A stretch of DNA of 6,972 bases from Acidimicrobiaceae bacterium. GTDB taxonomy: Bacteria > Actinomycetota > Acidimicrobiia > Acidimicrobiales > RAAP-2. The position numbers were made by a program, and so were the translations under genes. The notes below the pieces were generated by a model. It was not told the DNA's origin, ran no database searches, and saw only the letters and a list, made by a program, of their open reading frames with translations. Shown here in pieces: positions 1 through 5,845 of this stretch (position 1 is its first letter; every line of letters starts with the position of its first letter). Location of the stretch: positions 225 to 7,196 of the forward strand of contig PMFY01000434.1 of assembly GCA_003157945.1 (NCBI GenBank). The letters run 5' to 3'.

Positions 1-136
1 CAAGGTCTCCGGCCTGGTGGAGACCCCCCGGCACGCCGACCGCGCCCGGCGGGCTGTCGCCACGATCCTGGCGACCCGCGACCGGCAACTGGCACTGGCG
101 GCGGCCCTGGCGACAGATCGAACTGAGGAGACCTGA
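1..136 (+). CDS. C-terminal 44 residues of an unidentified protein (partial)
   Basis: An open frame enters at the left edge (first full codon at base 2) and ends at TGA 134-136. The visible residues include LVETPRHADRARRAVATIL and an Ala/Leu-rich, probably helical stretch before a short acidic tail (TDRTEET). Third codon positions are G or C in 37 of the 44 sense codons, as in the genes around it, whereas the other two plus-strand frames do not show this bias. I do not recognise the family from so short a piece. It runs convergently towards the Tad operon, so it belongs to a different transcription unit and marks the downstream border of the operon. Existence as a coding end is fairly likely; function is unknown. 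Confidence 0.6.
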   Translation, partial: KVSGLVETPRHADRARRAVATILATRDRQLALAAALATDRTEET

Positions 137-161
137 GCCACGGCGGTGGTTCGTCCGCAGA

Positions 162-180
162 TCCGGGCGACCGTCCCGGA
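162..180. terminator. Short inverted repeat between convergent genes, possible weak terminator
   Basis: TCCGGG at 162-167 and CCCGGA at 175-180 form a perfect 6-bp stem around a 7-base loop in the 89-base gap between the two convergent genes. There is no T-run on either side, so this is not a canonical intrinsic terminator. Its position between converging transcription units is the main argument for a terminator role on either strand. Stems of this size arise often by chance in DNA this GC-rich. Confidence 0.25.
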
Positions 181-225
181 ACGCTCCCCCGGCGCCCACT
201 CAGGGAACGAGGCCATCGATGGGGC

Positions 226-3200
226 TCACCTCCGTGGCGGCCCATCCACGACCGACCGGGACCTTCGGCTCAGCGAGCGGTAGAGGGCCAGCGTGCTCGG
301 ATGGACGGACTCCACCGGTTCCACCTCGTCGGCCACCACCCGGACGAGCTCGGCCATCACCGTCTCCACCCCGCCCGGATTGCCCGCCGCGTCCGCCGTG
401 CGCAGCAGCATGCGATAGAGCCGCTCGTCGTACGGGCTCACCAGCAGTCCCTTGCGCGCCGCCCATTCCGCACCGTAGGGATCTCCGGCGCGGAGGCGGG
501 CACCGGCGAGACGACCGCTCAGGTCGACCACGGCAGACTCGATGGACGGCGCCGTGCCGTCGAGCAGTGACCAGTCGGTGGCCCGGATCCCCTCGAAGGG
601 CCGGCCGCGGACCACGGTCAACGCCGCCTCCCACCGGTCGGGATCCTCGGAGGCGGCCAATGCCTGGAATCGTGCCCAATCCGTGCCCACCGTCGGTGCC
701 AGGCTCAGGCGACCGTGGGACCGGGGCAGGTGGTCCGAGCCGTCCCGGGCCGATCCCAGGGCCCGGCGGGCCACCGACACCGTGGAGTGCAGGCTCGACG
801 GTGCCATCAGGCGGTCCGGCCAGAGGGCGGTCGCCCACGCCTCGTTGGTGACACCCCCGGGATGCATGGCGAGGTAGACCACGAGCTCGAGCGCCCAGGC
901 CCGGGTGAATTTCCGAGCCGCGCCATGGACCTGGACCGTGCCGAGGACGCCCACCTCCACCTCGATGTCGGGTCGGTCGATCCGGGCCGTCGCCGGCCCG
1001 TGGCCCGGACGCTCCACGGTCAGCACGCGGGAGTCCCCCGGTACGGCGACGAGGGGGTCGACGCGGGGGTCGACGCGGGTGCTCGTCGCGGACGGCGGCC
1101 GCCCGTACGGTGCCACCCGGGACAGGTCCTTCGCGCCCGTCGCCGGTACGGCATCGTCGTCGGAGACGTCGTCGTGAGTGCCGTCGGACATGGTGTCGTC
1201 GGACACGGTGTCGTCGGAGACGGTGTCGTCAGTGACCATGTCGTCACCCACCCTGCCGTCGCTGTCCACCGCACCCGGTGCGGCATCGCAGTCCGATGCG
1301 GTCTCGACGAGCTGCGTCGCCTGGTCCAGTTCGACCGCGTCGATCCCCTGGGACCCCACCACCGCGCCCAGCACCTCGAGCGTCGGTCCGGCCCGGAGGA
1401 CGTGACCTGCCGCCGTCGGCGGCGCATCGGCCCCGGCCATGGCCACGGCACAGATACCCAGTCGTCCGTCAGTGGCCAACTCCAGGATGGCGGTCACGTC
1501 GGCGGGAGGTACCTCCGGAGCGCACACCACCACCACCGGTCGCCAGTCCCCCATCGGATCGTTGCGCCGGGCCGCATCCACCGACGATTCCGGCGAGTCG
1601 TCGACCCGCACGGACATCATCAACCGTCGCCACGCCACGTCGGCGATCACGGGACCGGCATCGGCGACGACGGTCACACGGTCGCCCTTGGCGAGTGCTG
1701 CGCCGAAACCCACCAGTACGAGATCGAACGCCGAGGACCAGCGGGATCCCGCCAGCTCGAGCGCCATGGCCCGACCCAGTCCCTCGGCGGCGACCGGATC
1801 TCCGGCGACGGCGATCGCGCCGAGTCCCTCGAGGTCGACCATGACCAGGACGCCGTCGGCCCGGCCCACGGTCACCAGCGTCGGGGCGGCGAACCGGTGG
1901 CGGTCACCGCGTCGCAGTAACGGCGAGGAACCGAGTGCCGTCCGGTCCACGGTCAGCGAGAGTCCGTCGTCGGACGTGGCGAACGGCGTCGGCACCTCCG
2001 GGGGTGTCGCGACGTCGAACACCAACCGGACCTGGTCGGCGCCGACCGTCGCCCCCGTGAGCCGACACCCCTCGGGCCAGCCACCCGGGGTGTCGGCCAG
2101 CGTCATCACCGCGGCCTCGATCGCCTCGAGGTCCGCGCGGCCTCCGTCCAGACGGAGCCGCTGCTCCAAGGGTCGTAGCAACTGTTCCGGCAGTCGGATC
2201 TGGCCGCCCCGCACGCGGTGGCGCTGCTGCACCCTCCGGAGGCGATCGATGAGGTCGGCCATCCCGACTCCCACGATCCCGGCTCCGACCGGCACTGCCG
2301 GCGTGCCCCCGGGGGCCCCGGGGGCCCTCACGGGCGTTGACGTGGAAGGCGGGTCCGTGCCGAGTGCCGTCTCCGGTGCCTCACGGGACGGTTCCGGACC
2401 CGGATGCAACTGGGCCGGCATCGACGGCGCGGCGCCGCTCGGCAGGACCAGTTCCCAACCGGGCCGGAGCCAGTGGTCGCCCTCGAGTGCACCCCCACCG
2501 ACCTGGGGACGGCCGTAGTTCAGTTCGGCGATGTCCCGCCATCGTCGTGCCGCACCGAGGCGCAGCTCCGCGATCGACCAGAGGGACTCCCGCGGCGCCA
2601 CCGTGTGCACGGGACCGGTCGTCGTCACCGCTCCCGAGGCGCGGGCTCCGTCGACGGGCCACCCGGCGGGATCCGATCGCCGCCCGTCCGCCCCGCCGCC
2701 ACCCGGGAGGCGATGAGGGGACCATTCCGTCGGGCCACCGGTCGCGACCGACCGTGCATCGGCCGGGTCGGAGGGTGCGGCCTCGTCGCCGCCCGGTGGC
2801 CCGGCCGGCGACGACCACACCACGATCGGGACCGACACGGGCTCACCGCTTCCGTGGACGGGCAACCTTCCGAGCGACCCGACCGCGAACGCCGTGCCGA
2901 CCAGCAGGGCGGCGGCATACTGGACCGAGCGGCTCGCCGGAAGGTGGACGGTGGAGCGCCCCGATCGCCATGCCGCGACCTCGAGGACCACACAGAGTGT
3001 CAACCATGCCCAGGCGAACCACGCGAGGAGCACAGCCACCCGGCCGAGCCACTCCGCGACCTGCCGGACGTCGCCGGGACGACGGTGCTCCATCGCCTGC
3101 CACAGGCGGCCGACGTCGATGTGCAACGTGGGCGGACCGGAGCTGAGGGCCAGCCAGATCGGCATGCCCACGATGAGCAGCAGCAGCACCGCCGAGGCGA

Positions 3201-3255
3201 GGAGGCCGAGGAACCGGCGGCGACCGGGGCGCTCCTCGTGGATCGCCCTGCTCAT
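226..3255 (-). CDS. Membrane protein with LysM and C-terminal winged-helix/BTAD (SARP-like) domains, last gene of the Tad operon
   Basis: A 1009-residue multidomain protein. Hydrophobic segments lie at about 15-37, 71-95 and 112-130, following a basic N-terminus (R11-R14). A LysM peptidoglycan-binding module follows at about 216-272, with HTVAPRESLWSIAE, an IAELN motif and a closing LRPGWELVLP. After a Pro/Gly linker, residues 323-650 are an alpha/beta region that resembles an FtsK/EccC-type ATPase fold without a Walker A lysine. An Asp/Thr/Ser repeat occupies 671-701. An OmpR/PhoB-like winged helix lies at about 764-852 (VGVLGTVQVHG, then VTNEAWATALWP), and a BTAD helical repeat domain at about 858-995. 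Proteins that combine LysM and BTAD are known beside actinobacterial Tad loci. The start ATG overlaps the upstream stop as ATGA, so translation is probably coupled. The role is inferred: an envelope-anchored regulator or scaffold for the pilus. Membrane anchoring sits awkwardly with DNA binding. Domain calls are firm; function is uncertain. Confidence 0.93.
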   Translation of the reverse strand: MSRAIHEERPGRRRFLGLLASAVLLLLIVGMPIWLALSSGPPTLHIDVGRLWQAMEHRRPGDVRQVAEWLGRVAVLLAWFAWAWLTLCVVLEVAAWRSGRSTVHLPASRSVQYAAALLVGTAFAVGSLGRLPVHGSGEPVSVPIVVWSSPAGPPGGDEAAPSDPADARSVATGGPTEWSPHRLPGGGGADGRRSDPAGWPVDGARASGAVTTTGPVHTVAPRESLWSIAELRLGAARRWRDIAELNYGRPQVGGGALEGDHWLRPGWELVLPSGAAPSMPAQLHPGPEPSREAPETALGTDPPSTSTPVRAPGAPGGTPAVPVGAGIVGVGMADLIDRLRRVQQRHRVRGGQIRLPEQLLRPLEQRLRLDGGRADLEAIEAAVMTLADTPGGWPEGCRLTGATVGADQVRLVFDVATPPEVPTPFATSDDGLSLTVDRTALGSSPLLRRGDRHRFAAPTLVTVGRADGVLVMVDLEGLGAIAVAGDPVAAEGLGRAMALELAGSRWSSAFDLVLVGFGAALAKGDRVTVVADAGPVIADVAWRRLMMSVRVDDSPESSVDAARRNDPMGDWRPVVVVCAPEVPPADVTAILELATDGRLGICAVAMAGADAPPTAAGHVLRAGPTLEVLGAVVGSQGIDAVELDQATQLVETASDCDAAPGAVDSDGRVGDDMVTDDTVSDDTVSDDTMSDGTHDDVSDDDAVPATGAKDLSRVAPYGRPPSATSTRVDPRVDPLVAVPGDSRVLTVERPGHGPATARIDRPDIEVEVGVLGTVQVHGAARKFTRAWALELVVYLAMHPGGVTNEAWATALWPDRLMAPSSLHSTVSVARRALGSARDGSDHLPRSHGRLSLAPTVGTDWARFQALAASEDPDRWEAALTVVRGRPFEGIRATDWSLLDGTAPSIESAVVDLSGRLAGARLRAGDPYGAEWAARKGLLVSPYDERLYRMLLRTADAAGNPGGVETVMAELVRVVADEVEPVESVHPSTLALYRSLSRRSRSVVDGPPRR
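1053..1076 (-). repeat. Two perfect 12-base tandem copies inside the LysM/BTAD gene
   Basis: The unit GGGGGTCGACGC occurs at 1053-1064 and again at 1065-1076. On the coding strand it gives RVDPRVDP at residues 727-734, in the flexible linker just before the winged-helix domain. It is in frame, so copy-number change would alter only linker length. Confidence 0.7.
1174..1248 (-). repeat. 15-base imperfect tandem repeat (about five units) coding an Asp-rich linker
   Basis: Units begin at 1174, 1189, 1204, 1219 and 1234. The core GGTGTCGTCGGA is shared by the units at 1189 and 1204, and the flanking units diverge. On the coding strand the repeat encodes five-residue steps of the form (T)(V/M)SDD within residues 671-701 of the LysM/BTAD protein. 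The result is a strongly acidic, probably disordered spacer between the alpha/beta region and the DNA-binding domain. The 15-base period keeps the reading frame, so slippage would change spacer length without breaking the protein. Confidence 0.8.
2305..2327. repeat. Alternating C5/G5/C4/G5 block, self-complementary
   Basis: Runs of C (2306-2310), G (2311-2315), C (2316-2319), G (2320-2324) and C (2325-2327) make overlapping palindromes within the LysM/BTAD gene. It codes part of the Ala/Pro/Gly linker around residues 309-318, after the LysM module. It is likely a by-product of Pro/Gly codons in a GC-rich genome, but it is a place where strong secondary structure or a sequencing indel could occur. 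The frame continues cleanly on both sides, so no indel is apparent. Confidence 0.5.
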
Positions 3256-3710
3256 GAGGCGCCGCGGGCGACGCCGTTGACGTCGACCGCCGATGCGGCC
3301 GCCGACACACGGAGCTGATCGACGCCGATGATGCCGAGGATGTCGGTCGGCACCTCATAGCTGATCATCACGGTGACGACACCTCCGGTGACGGCTGCCG
3401 TTCCCGGGTGGCCCGACGCCACGGTGAACTGCTCGGCCGCGGTCACCGCCGCGGCGGGGTCGATCTGGACGTAGCCGGCACGGAGCGCGTCCACCGAGAC
3501 GGCGCCGGCCCCGGCCCGGGCCGCCTGTTCCGCCTCGACCTCCGCCGCCTGTCGGGCGGTCAGCGCCGCGCCGCCGTCGACCACCAGTCCGAGGAGCACG
3601 ACGAGACCCACCAGGACGAGGAGAACGAACGCGGCGATCGCCCCCTCGTCATCGGCCCGGCGGTGACGATCGGATCGACGGAGCGCGGCCTCCGGCCGGG
3701 AGAGGGACAT
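3252..3710 (-). CDS. TadG-N-like minor pilus protein
   Basis: A 152-residue protein with a basic/acidic N-terminal stretch (RRADDEG at about 17-23), one hydrophobic helix (about 24-44) and a VVDGG motif directly after it. The rest is an Ala-rich extracytoplasmic part with an amphipathic helix (ALTARQAAEVEAEQAARAG). This is the pattern of the Flp-pilus TadG-like N-terminal family, in which one helix anchors a small domain. There is no Glu at the fifth position after Gly23 (Phe is there), so prepilin-type processing is not clearly supported. It lacks the large C-terminal von Willebrand-type domain of full-length TadG. The chosen ATG lies one base after the upstream stop (TGACATG). An in-frame upstream extension would overlap the previous gene and is Arg/Pro-rich out-of-frame-like sequence. 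Its stop overlaps the next start as ATGA. Confidence 0.82.
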   Translation of the reverse strand: MSLSRPEAALRRSDRHRRADDEGAIAAFVLLVLVGLVVLLGLVVDGGAALTARQAAEVEAEQAARAGAGAVSVDALRAGYVQIDPAAAVTAAEQFTVASGHPGTAAVTGGVVTVMISYEVPTDILGIIGVDQLRVSAAASAVDVNGVARGAS

Positions 3711-3711
3711 G

Positions 3712-4194
3712 TCAGCCGACCGACCGGTACGGGTCCAGCGGCGCGGTGGCCGACGCCTGGACGACCGTCGACCCCGGCACTCCGGGAAAGGCCAGGTCGG
3801 ACAGGAGGACCTGGCAGGCCACACGGACGGTCACGGTGCCGCCGGGAACGAAGTGCCCGGTGTCCACCGAGATCGCCACGTGGGCACAGGTGTGCGTGCG
3901 CCCGACCAGGTCGATCACCGCGTTCATCGAGCCGACCCACTGCGCGGTCCCGACGGACGGAAGGATCGCCGCAGCCTCGGCGCCGGCCCGCGCCGCCTCC
4001 ACCACCTGCTGCCGGGCCTCCGAGACCCGTCCGAACACCAGTGATCCCACGGCGAGTACGAGGAGGACGGGAGCGAGGACGACGAGTTCCACGGTCAGAC
4101 TGCCGGTGTCGGCGCCGCACCGCGCCGTTCGCCGACCGGGTCGTCGCCGCCCGCCCTCGGCCCGGGACGGCCGGCGACGGTCGTGCCCGGTCAC
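3712..4194 (-). CDS. Second TadE-like minor pilin
   Basis: A 160-residue protein translated from GTG at 4194-4192, which overlaps the upstream TGA as GTGA. A GGGGA ribosome-binding-like stretch lies about five bases upstream. The N-terminus is Arg-rich, followed by a pseudopilin signature: Gly31 then SLTVE, with Glu36 at +5 of the expected cleavage site, and a hydrophobic helix to about residue 55. An amphipathic helix (EARQQVVEAARAGAEAAA) and a beta-rich exported domain follow. Cys103 (THTCAHV) and Cys127 (RVACQV) flank a VDTGHFVPGG turn and could form a disulfide outside the cell. The C-terminal pattern ending SATAPLDPYR is usual for the second TadE-type protein in actinobacterial Tad operons. 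It is expected to be a minor pilin in the membrane or pilus. A longer ATG-initiated version from 4296 would run through the end of the previous gene and is rejected. Confidence 0.85.
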   Translation of the reverse strand: MTGHDRRRPSRAEGGRRRPGRRTARCGADTGSLTVELVVLAPVLLVLAVGSLVFGRVSEARQQVVEAARAGAEAAAILPSVGTAQWVGSMNAVIDLVGRTHTCAHVAISVDTGHFVPGGTVTVRVACQVLLSDLAFPGVPGSTVVQASATAPLDPYRSVG

Positions 4195-4658
4195 TCCGAT
4201 CCCCGGAACTGCTGGATCGGGCCGGTGGCGCTGGCCGAGACGGTGAACGCCACCCCGGGCACGATCGCCAGCGCGTGCCCGGACACCTGCAGCCATTCCG
4301 AGTCGCCGGGCAGCACCGACACGGACACGGACGAACCGGTGACGTCGGAGCCCGGACCCCGGAGCACCCGCTCGGCCGCAGCGGTGCCGGCCGTCGGACC
4401 TCCACCGAAGGACCGGGCCACCCGGTCACCCTGGGACGCCGCCAGCTGCGCCACCTGGACCGCATGCATCCACAGGCAGAACTGCACGCACACCAGGAGC
4501 AGGACCATGACGACCGGCACGACGATCACCGCTTCGACCACGGACGACCCTTCGTCGGAGCGCGGCGTGCCCGCGACGTGCCGCGGGGACGCCCACCCCC
4601 GCCGGGGACCGCCGGCTGGCCCCGTGCGGCGGTACCGACCGGCGGCCGTCCCGCTCAA
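4191..4658 (-). CDS. tadE: TadE-like minor pilin
   Basis: A 155-residue TadE-family pseudopilin. After a short basic N-terminus, Gly37 is followed by SSVVE, which puts Glu42 at +5 of a prepilin-peptidase-like site. A hydrophobic helix runs to about residue 63 (VVMVLLLVCVQFCLWMHA), then an amphipathic helix (VAQLAASQGDRVARSF) and an exported beta-rich tail (VSVSVLPGDSEWLQVSGHAL). The start is read as TTG at 4658-4656, overlapping the flp stop as TTGA. This matches the other 4-base overlaps in the operon. I found no better start between there and the helix, and an ATG start upstream at 4946 or 4802 would overlap nearly all of flp. No strong ribosome binding site is seen, so translation probably depends on coupling to flp. 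The role is a minor pilin required for pilus assembly in the Tad system. Confidence 0.83.
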   Translation of the reverse strand: MSGTAAGRYRRTGPAGGPRRGWASPRHVAGTPRSDEGSSVVEAVIVVPVVMVLLLVCVQFCLWMHAVQVAQLAASQGDRVARSFGGGPTAGTAAAERVLRGPGSDVTGSSVSVSVLPGDSEWLQVSGHALAIVPGVAFTVSASATGPIQQFRGSE

Positions 4659-4846
4659 TTCAGGTTGATGGTGTTGGCCTTGGCCTTCACCTTCGCCACG
4701 ATGATGGCTCCGACGGCGATCGCCAGTGCTGCGAAGATCGCCGTGAGGATGACCTTCTCCACCACCGTTCCGGCGTCGTCCCACCCTCCGGCTACTCCGC
4801 ATCGGACCCGGAGGTAATTCCAGAGGGCGGCGAGTTGATTCGGCAT
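4655..4846 (-). CDS. flp: Flp-type pilin (major pilus subunit candidate)
   Basis: A 63-residue protein sitting where the major pilin is expected, between tadC and tadE. A leader of about 25 residues (MPNQLAALWNYL...GGWDDA) precedes VVEKVILTAIFAALAIAVGA, the single hydrophobic helix, and a short tail AKVKAKANTINLN. The mature form would be about 37-38 residues, typical of Flp pilins. The processing site is slightly unusual: Glu30 is at +5 only if cleavage falls between Ala25 and Gly26, and Lys31 replaces the Tyr of the classical Flp Glu-Tyr pair. The ATG at 4846-4844 has a good AGGAG eight bases upstream. It is the only gene in the operon with its own leader (about 100 bases), consistent with separate, high expression. 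It could instead be a minor Flp-like protein if another pilin lies outside the window. Confidence 0.82.
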   Translation of the reverse strand: MPNQLAALWNYLRVRCGVAGGWDDAGTVVEKVILTAIFAALAIAVGAIIVAKVKAKANTINLN

Positions 4847-4854
4847 ATGTCGTG

Positions 4855-4859
4855 CTCCT
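4855..4859 (-). promoter_or_regulatory. Ribosome binding site of flp
   Basis: AGGAG on the minus strand lies eight bases before the flp ATG. It is the clearest Shine-Dalgarno sequence in the window; the other operon genes rely mostly on overlapping stop/start codons. It supports the ATG at 4846 as the flp start. Confidence 0.8.
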
Positions 4860-4885
4860 GTTCTCGTTGGTGATGCAGTGGTTGG

Positions 4886-4917
4886 GACGGCTGCGGGCGG
4901 GGCGGTCGCCCGCCGTC
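4886..4917 (-). promoter_or_regulatory. GC-rich hairpin in the tadC-flp leader
   Basis: On the plus strand GCGGGCG (4893-4899) pairs with CGCCCGC (4907-4913) around a 7-base loop. The stem continues with GACG (4886-4889) and CGTC (4914-4917), leaving a 3-base bulge at 4890-4892. This gives 11 bp of nearly all G-C pairs in the only sizeable non-coding gap of the operon, about 40 bases upstream of the flp start. No U-run follows on the minus strand, so it is not a textbook terminator. It may be a partial terminator, an RNA-processing site, or a stabiliser of the flp transcript that sets pilin levels above those of the upstream genes. I see no convincing -10/-35 promoter in the gap. Confidence 0.55.
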
Positions 4918-4945
4918 GGGCCCGGTCCGGAACGGGTCGTCGGCA

Positions 4946-5845
4946 TCAGAAGCCACCGAGGATCCGCTGGAACGCCGGGTACCCGATGAAGAGCAGGAAC
5001 CCGAGCAGGAGGAGGGCACCCGGGACGAAGAGGCGCTCGGTCATGGCGTTGGCCGCCGACTCCGCCTCGGCCTGCTCGTGGCGCCGGAGGGACGCCGCCC
5101 GGGCGGTCAGGGACTGCCGGATGCGGGCACCTTCGGTTCCCGCCAGCTGGACGGTGGTGGCCAGCTCGACGAGTTCGGGCACGCGGAGCTCACGGCCGAG
5201 GGCCTCGAGTGCCGCCCAGGGGGTCGTCCCTCCGTCGCGTGCCGTCGACAGGGCACGCCCCATGCGCTGGGCGGCCCAGTCCGGACTCACCTGTGACGCC
5301 GAGTGCAGTGCGCCGTCGATCCCGACGCCCCCGGCCAGGCTCAGGACCACCAGGTCGACGAACGACCCGGTCACGACCCGGAAGTGGCGTCGCCGCTCGG
5401 TCGCCCGGCGCACCAGTGACGCCACGGTCAGGGCGACCCCTGCAGGGACGGCGATCACCACGAGCACGATGGCCGCGGCGGCCGGTACCGGCACACCGGC
5501 CATGGCGGCCAGCAGCCACAGGACGAGTGGCGCCAGGGCGCACGATCCCGTGGTCGCCAGCAGGCGGGTGGCGAACGCCTCGGGCTCCGTGTCGGTGAGG
5601 TCCAGGTCCGCCATCACCGTCCCCAACAACCGGTGACCCGACCAGCGACTCCGGAGGACGAGTGCGACGGCGGTCGATCCCACGGCCGCGCCCGGCGCTT
5701 CCGGACCCGGTTGCGAGCCGGGAACGACGGGACGTTCCCAGACATCCAGGACGCCGTCGAGTGACAGTCGCGGTCGGCGGAGTCCGAACACCACACCGAG
5801 CACGCCCAGTCCGATGCAGGTGGCCAGCACCACGACGACCGTCAT
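4946..5845 (-). CDS. tadC: TadC, inner-membrane platform protein of the Tad pilus
   Basis: A 299-residue type II secretion F-domain protein. Hydrophobic segments lie at about 2-22, 98-116, 121-145 and 273-291. The T2SF core spans about 159-290, with GSFVDLVVLSLAGGVGIDGAL, a charged middle (ARDGGTTPWAALEALGRELR) and LAGTEGARIRQSL before the last helix. The segment before the second helix (VMADLDLTDTEPEAFATRLL) is also typical of TadC. With TadB it should form the membrane platform that TadA acts on. It starts at ATG 5845-5843, overlapping the tadB stop as ATGA. It ends 99 bases before flp, the one place where the operon is not tightly packed. Length and topology are normal for the family. Confidence 0.92.
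   Translation of the reverse strand: MTVVVVLATCIGLGVLGVVFGLRRPRLSLDGVLDVWERPVVPGSQPGPEAPGAAVGSTAVALVLRSRWSGHRLLGTVMADLDLTDTEPEAFATRLLATTGSCALAPLVLWLLAAMAGVPVPAAAAIVLVVIAVPAGVALTVASLVRRATERRRHFRVVTGSFVDLVVLSLAGGVGIDGALHSASQVSPDWAAQRMGRALSTARDGGTTPWAALEALGRELRVPELVELATTVQLAGTEGARIRQSLTARAASLRRHEQAEAESAANAMTERLFVPGALLLLGFLLFIGYPAFQRILGGF

Noticed and set aside
146..283. Small plus-strand frame (GTG start, TAG stop at 281-283) after the partial gene at the left edge, with GAGGAG at 125-130 as a possible ribosome binding site
   Set aside because: The spacing from GAGGAG to the GTG is about 15 bases, which is too long. The frame overlaps the end of the LysM/BTAD gene antisense, and the peptide has no recognisable features.
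1174..1248. Possible CRISPR-like or regulatory repeat array
   Set aside because: The units are contiguous without spacers, have a period of 15 and are in frame within a protein-coding gene, so they are a coding tandem repeat.
715..1920. Plus-strand open frame of 401 codons opposite the LysM/BTAD gene
   Set aside because: It has low-complexity His/Arg/Gly composition and no recognisable motif, and it is fully antisense to a gene with several clear domains.
3408..4817. Long plus-strand open frame of 469 codons opposite the tadG/tadE/flp genes
   Set aside because: Its translation is Arg/Gly/Pro/His-rich without any domain pattern and lies antisense to four well-supported, correctly spaced genes. 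Such frames are common in GC-rich DNA because stop codons are rare.
4847..4945. Separate promoter for flp in the tadC-flp gap
   Set aside because: No convincing -10 or -35 elements can be seen in this GC-rich stretch. Only the hairpin and the ribosome binding site are supported.
4191..4946. ATG-initiated longer form of tadE beginning upstream of flp
   Set aside because: It would overlap the whole flp gene in another frame, and its added residues are Arg/Gly/His-rich with no family similarity. The TTG overlapping the flp stop is the better start.
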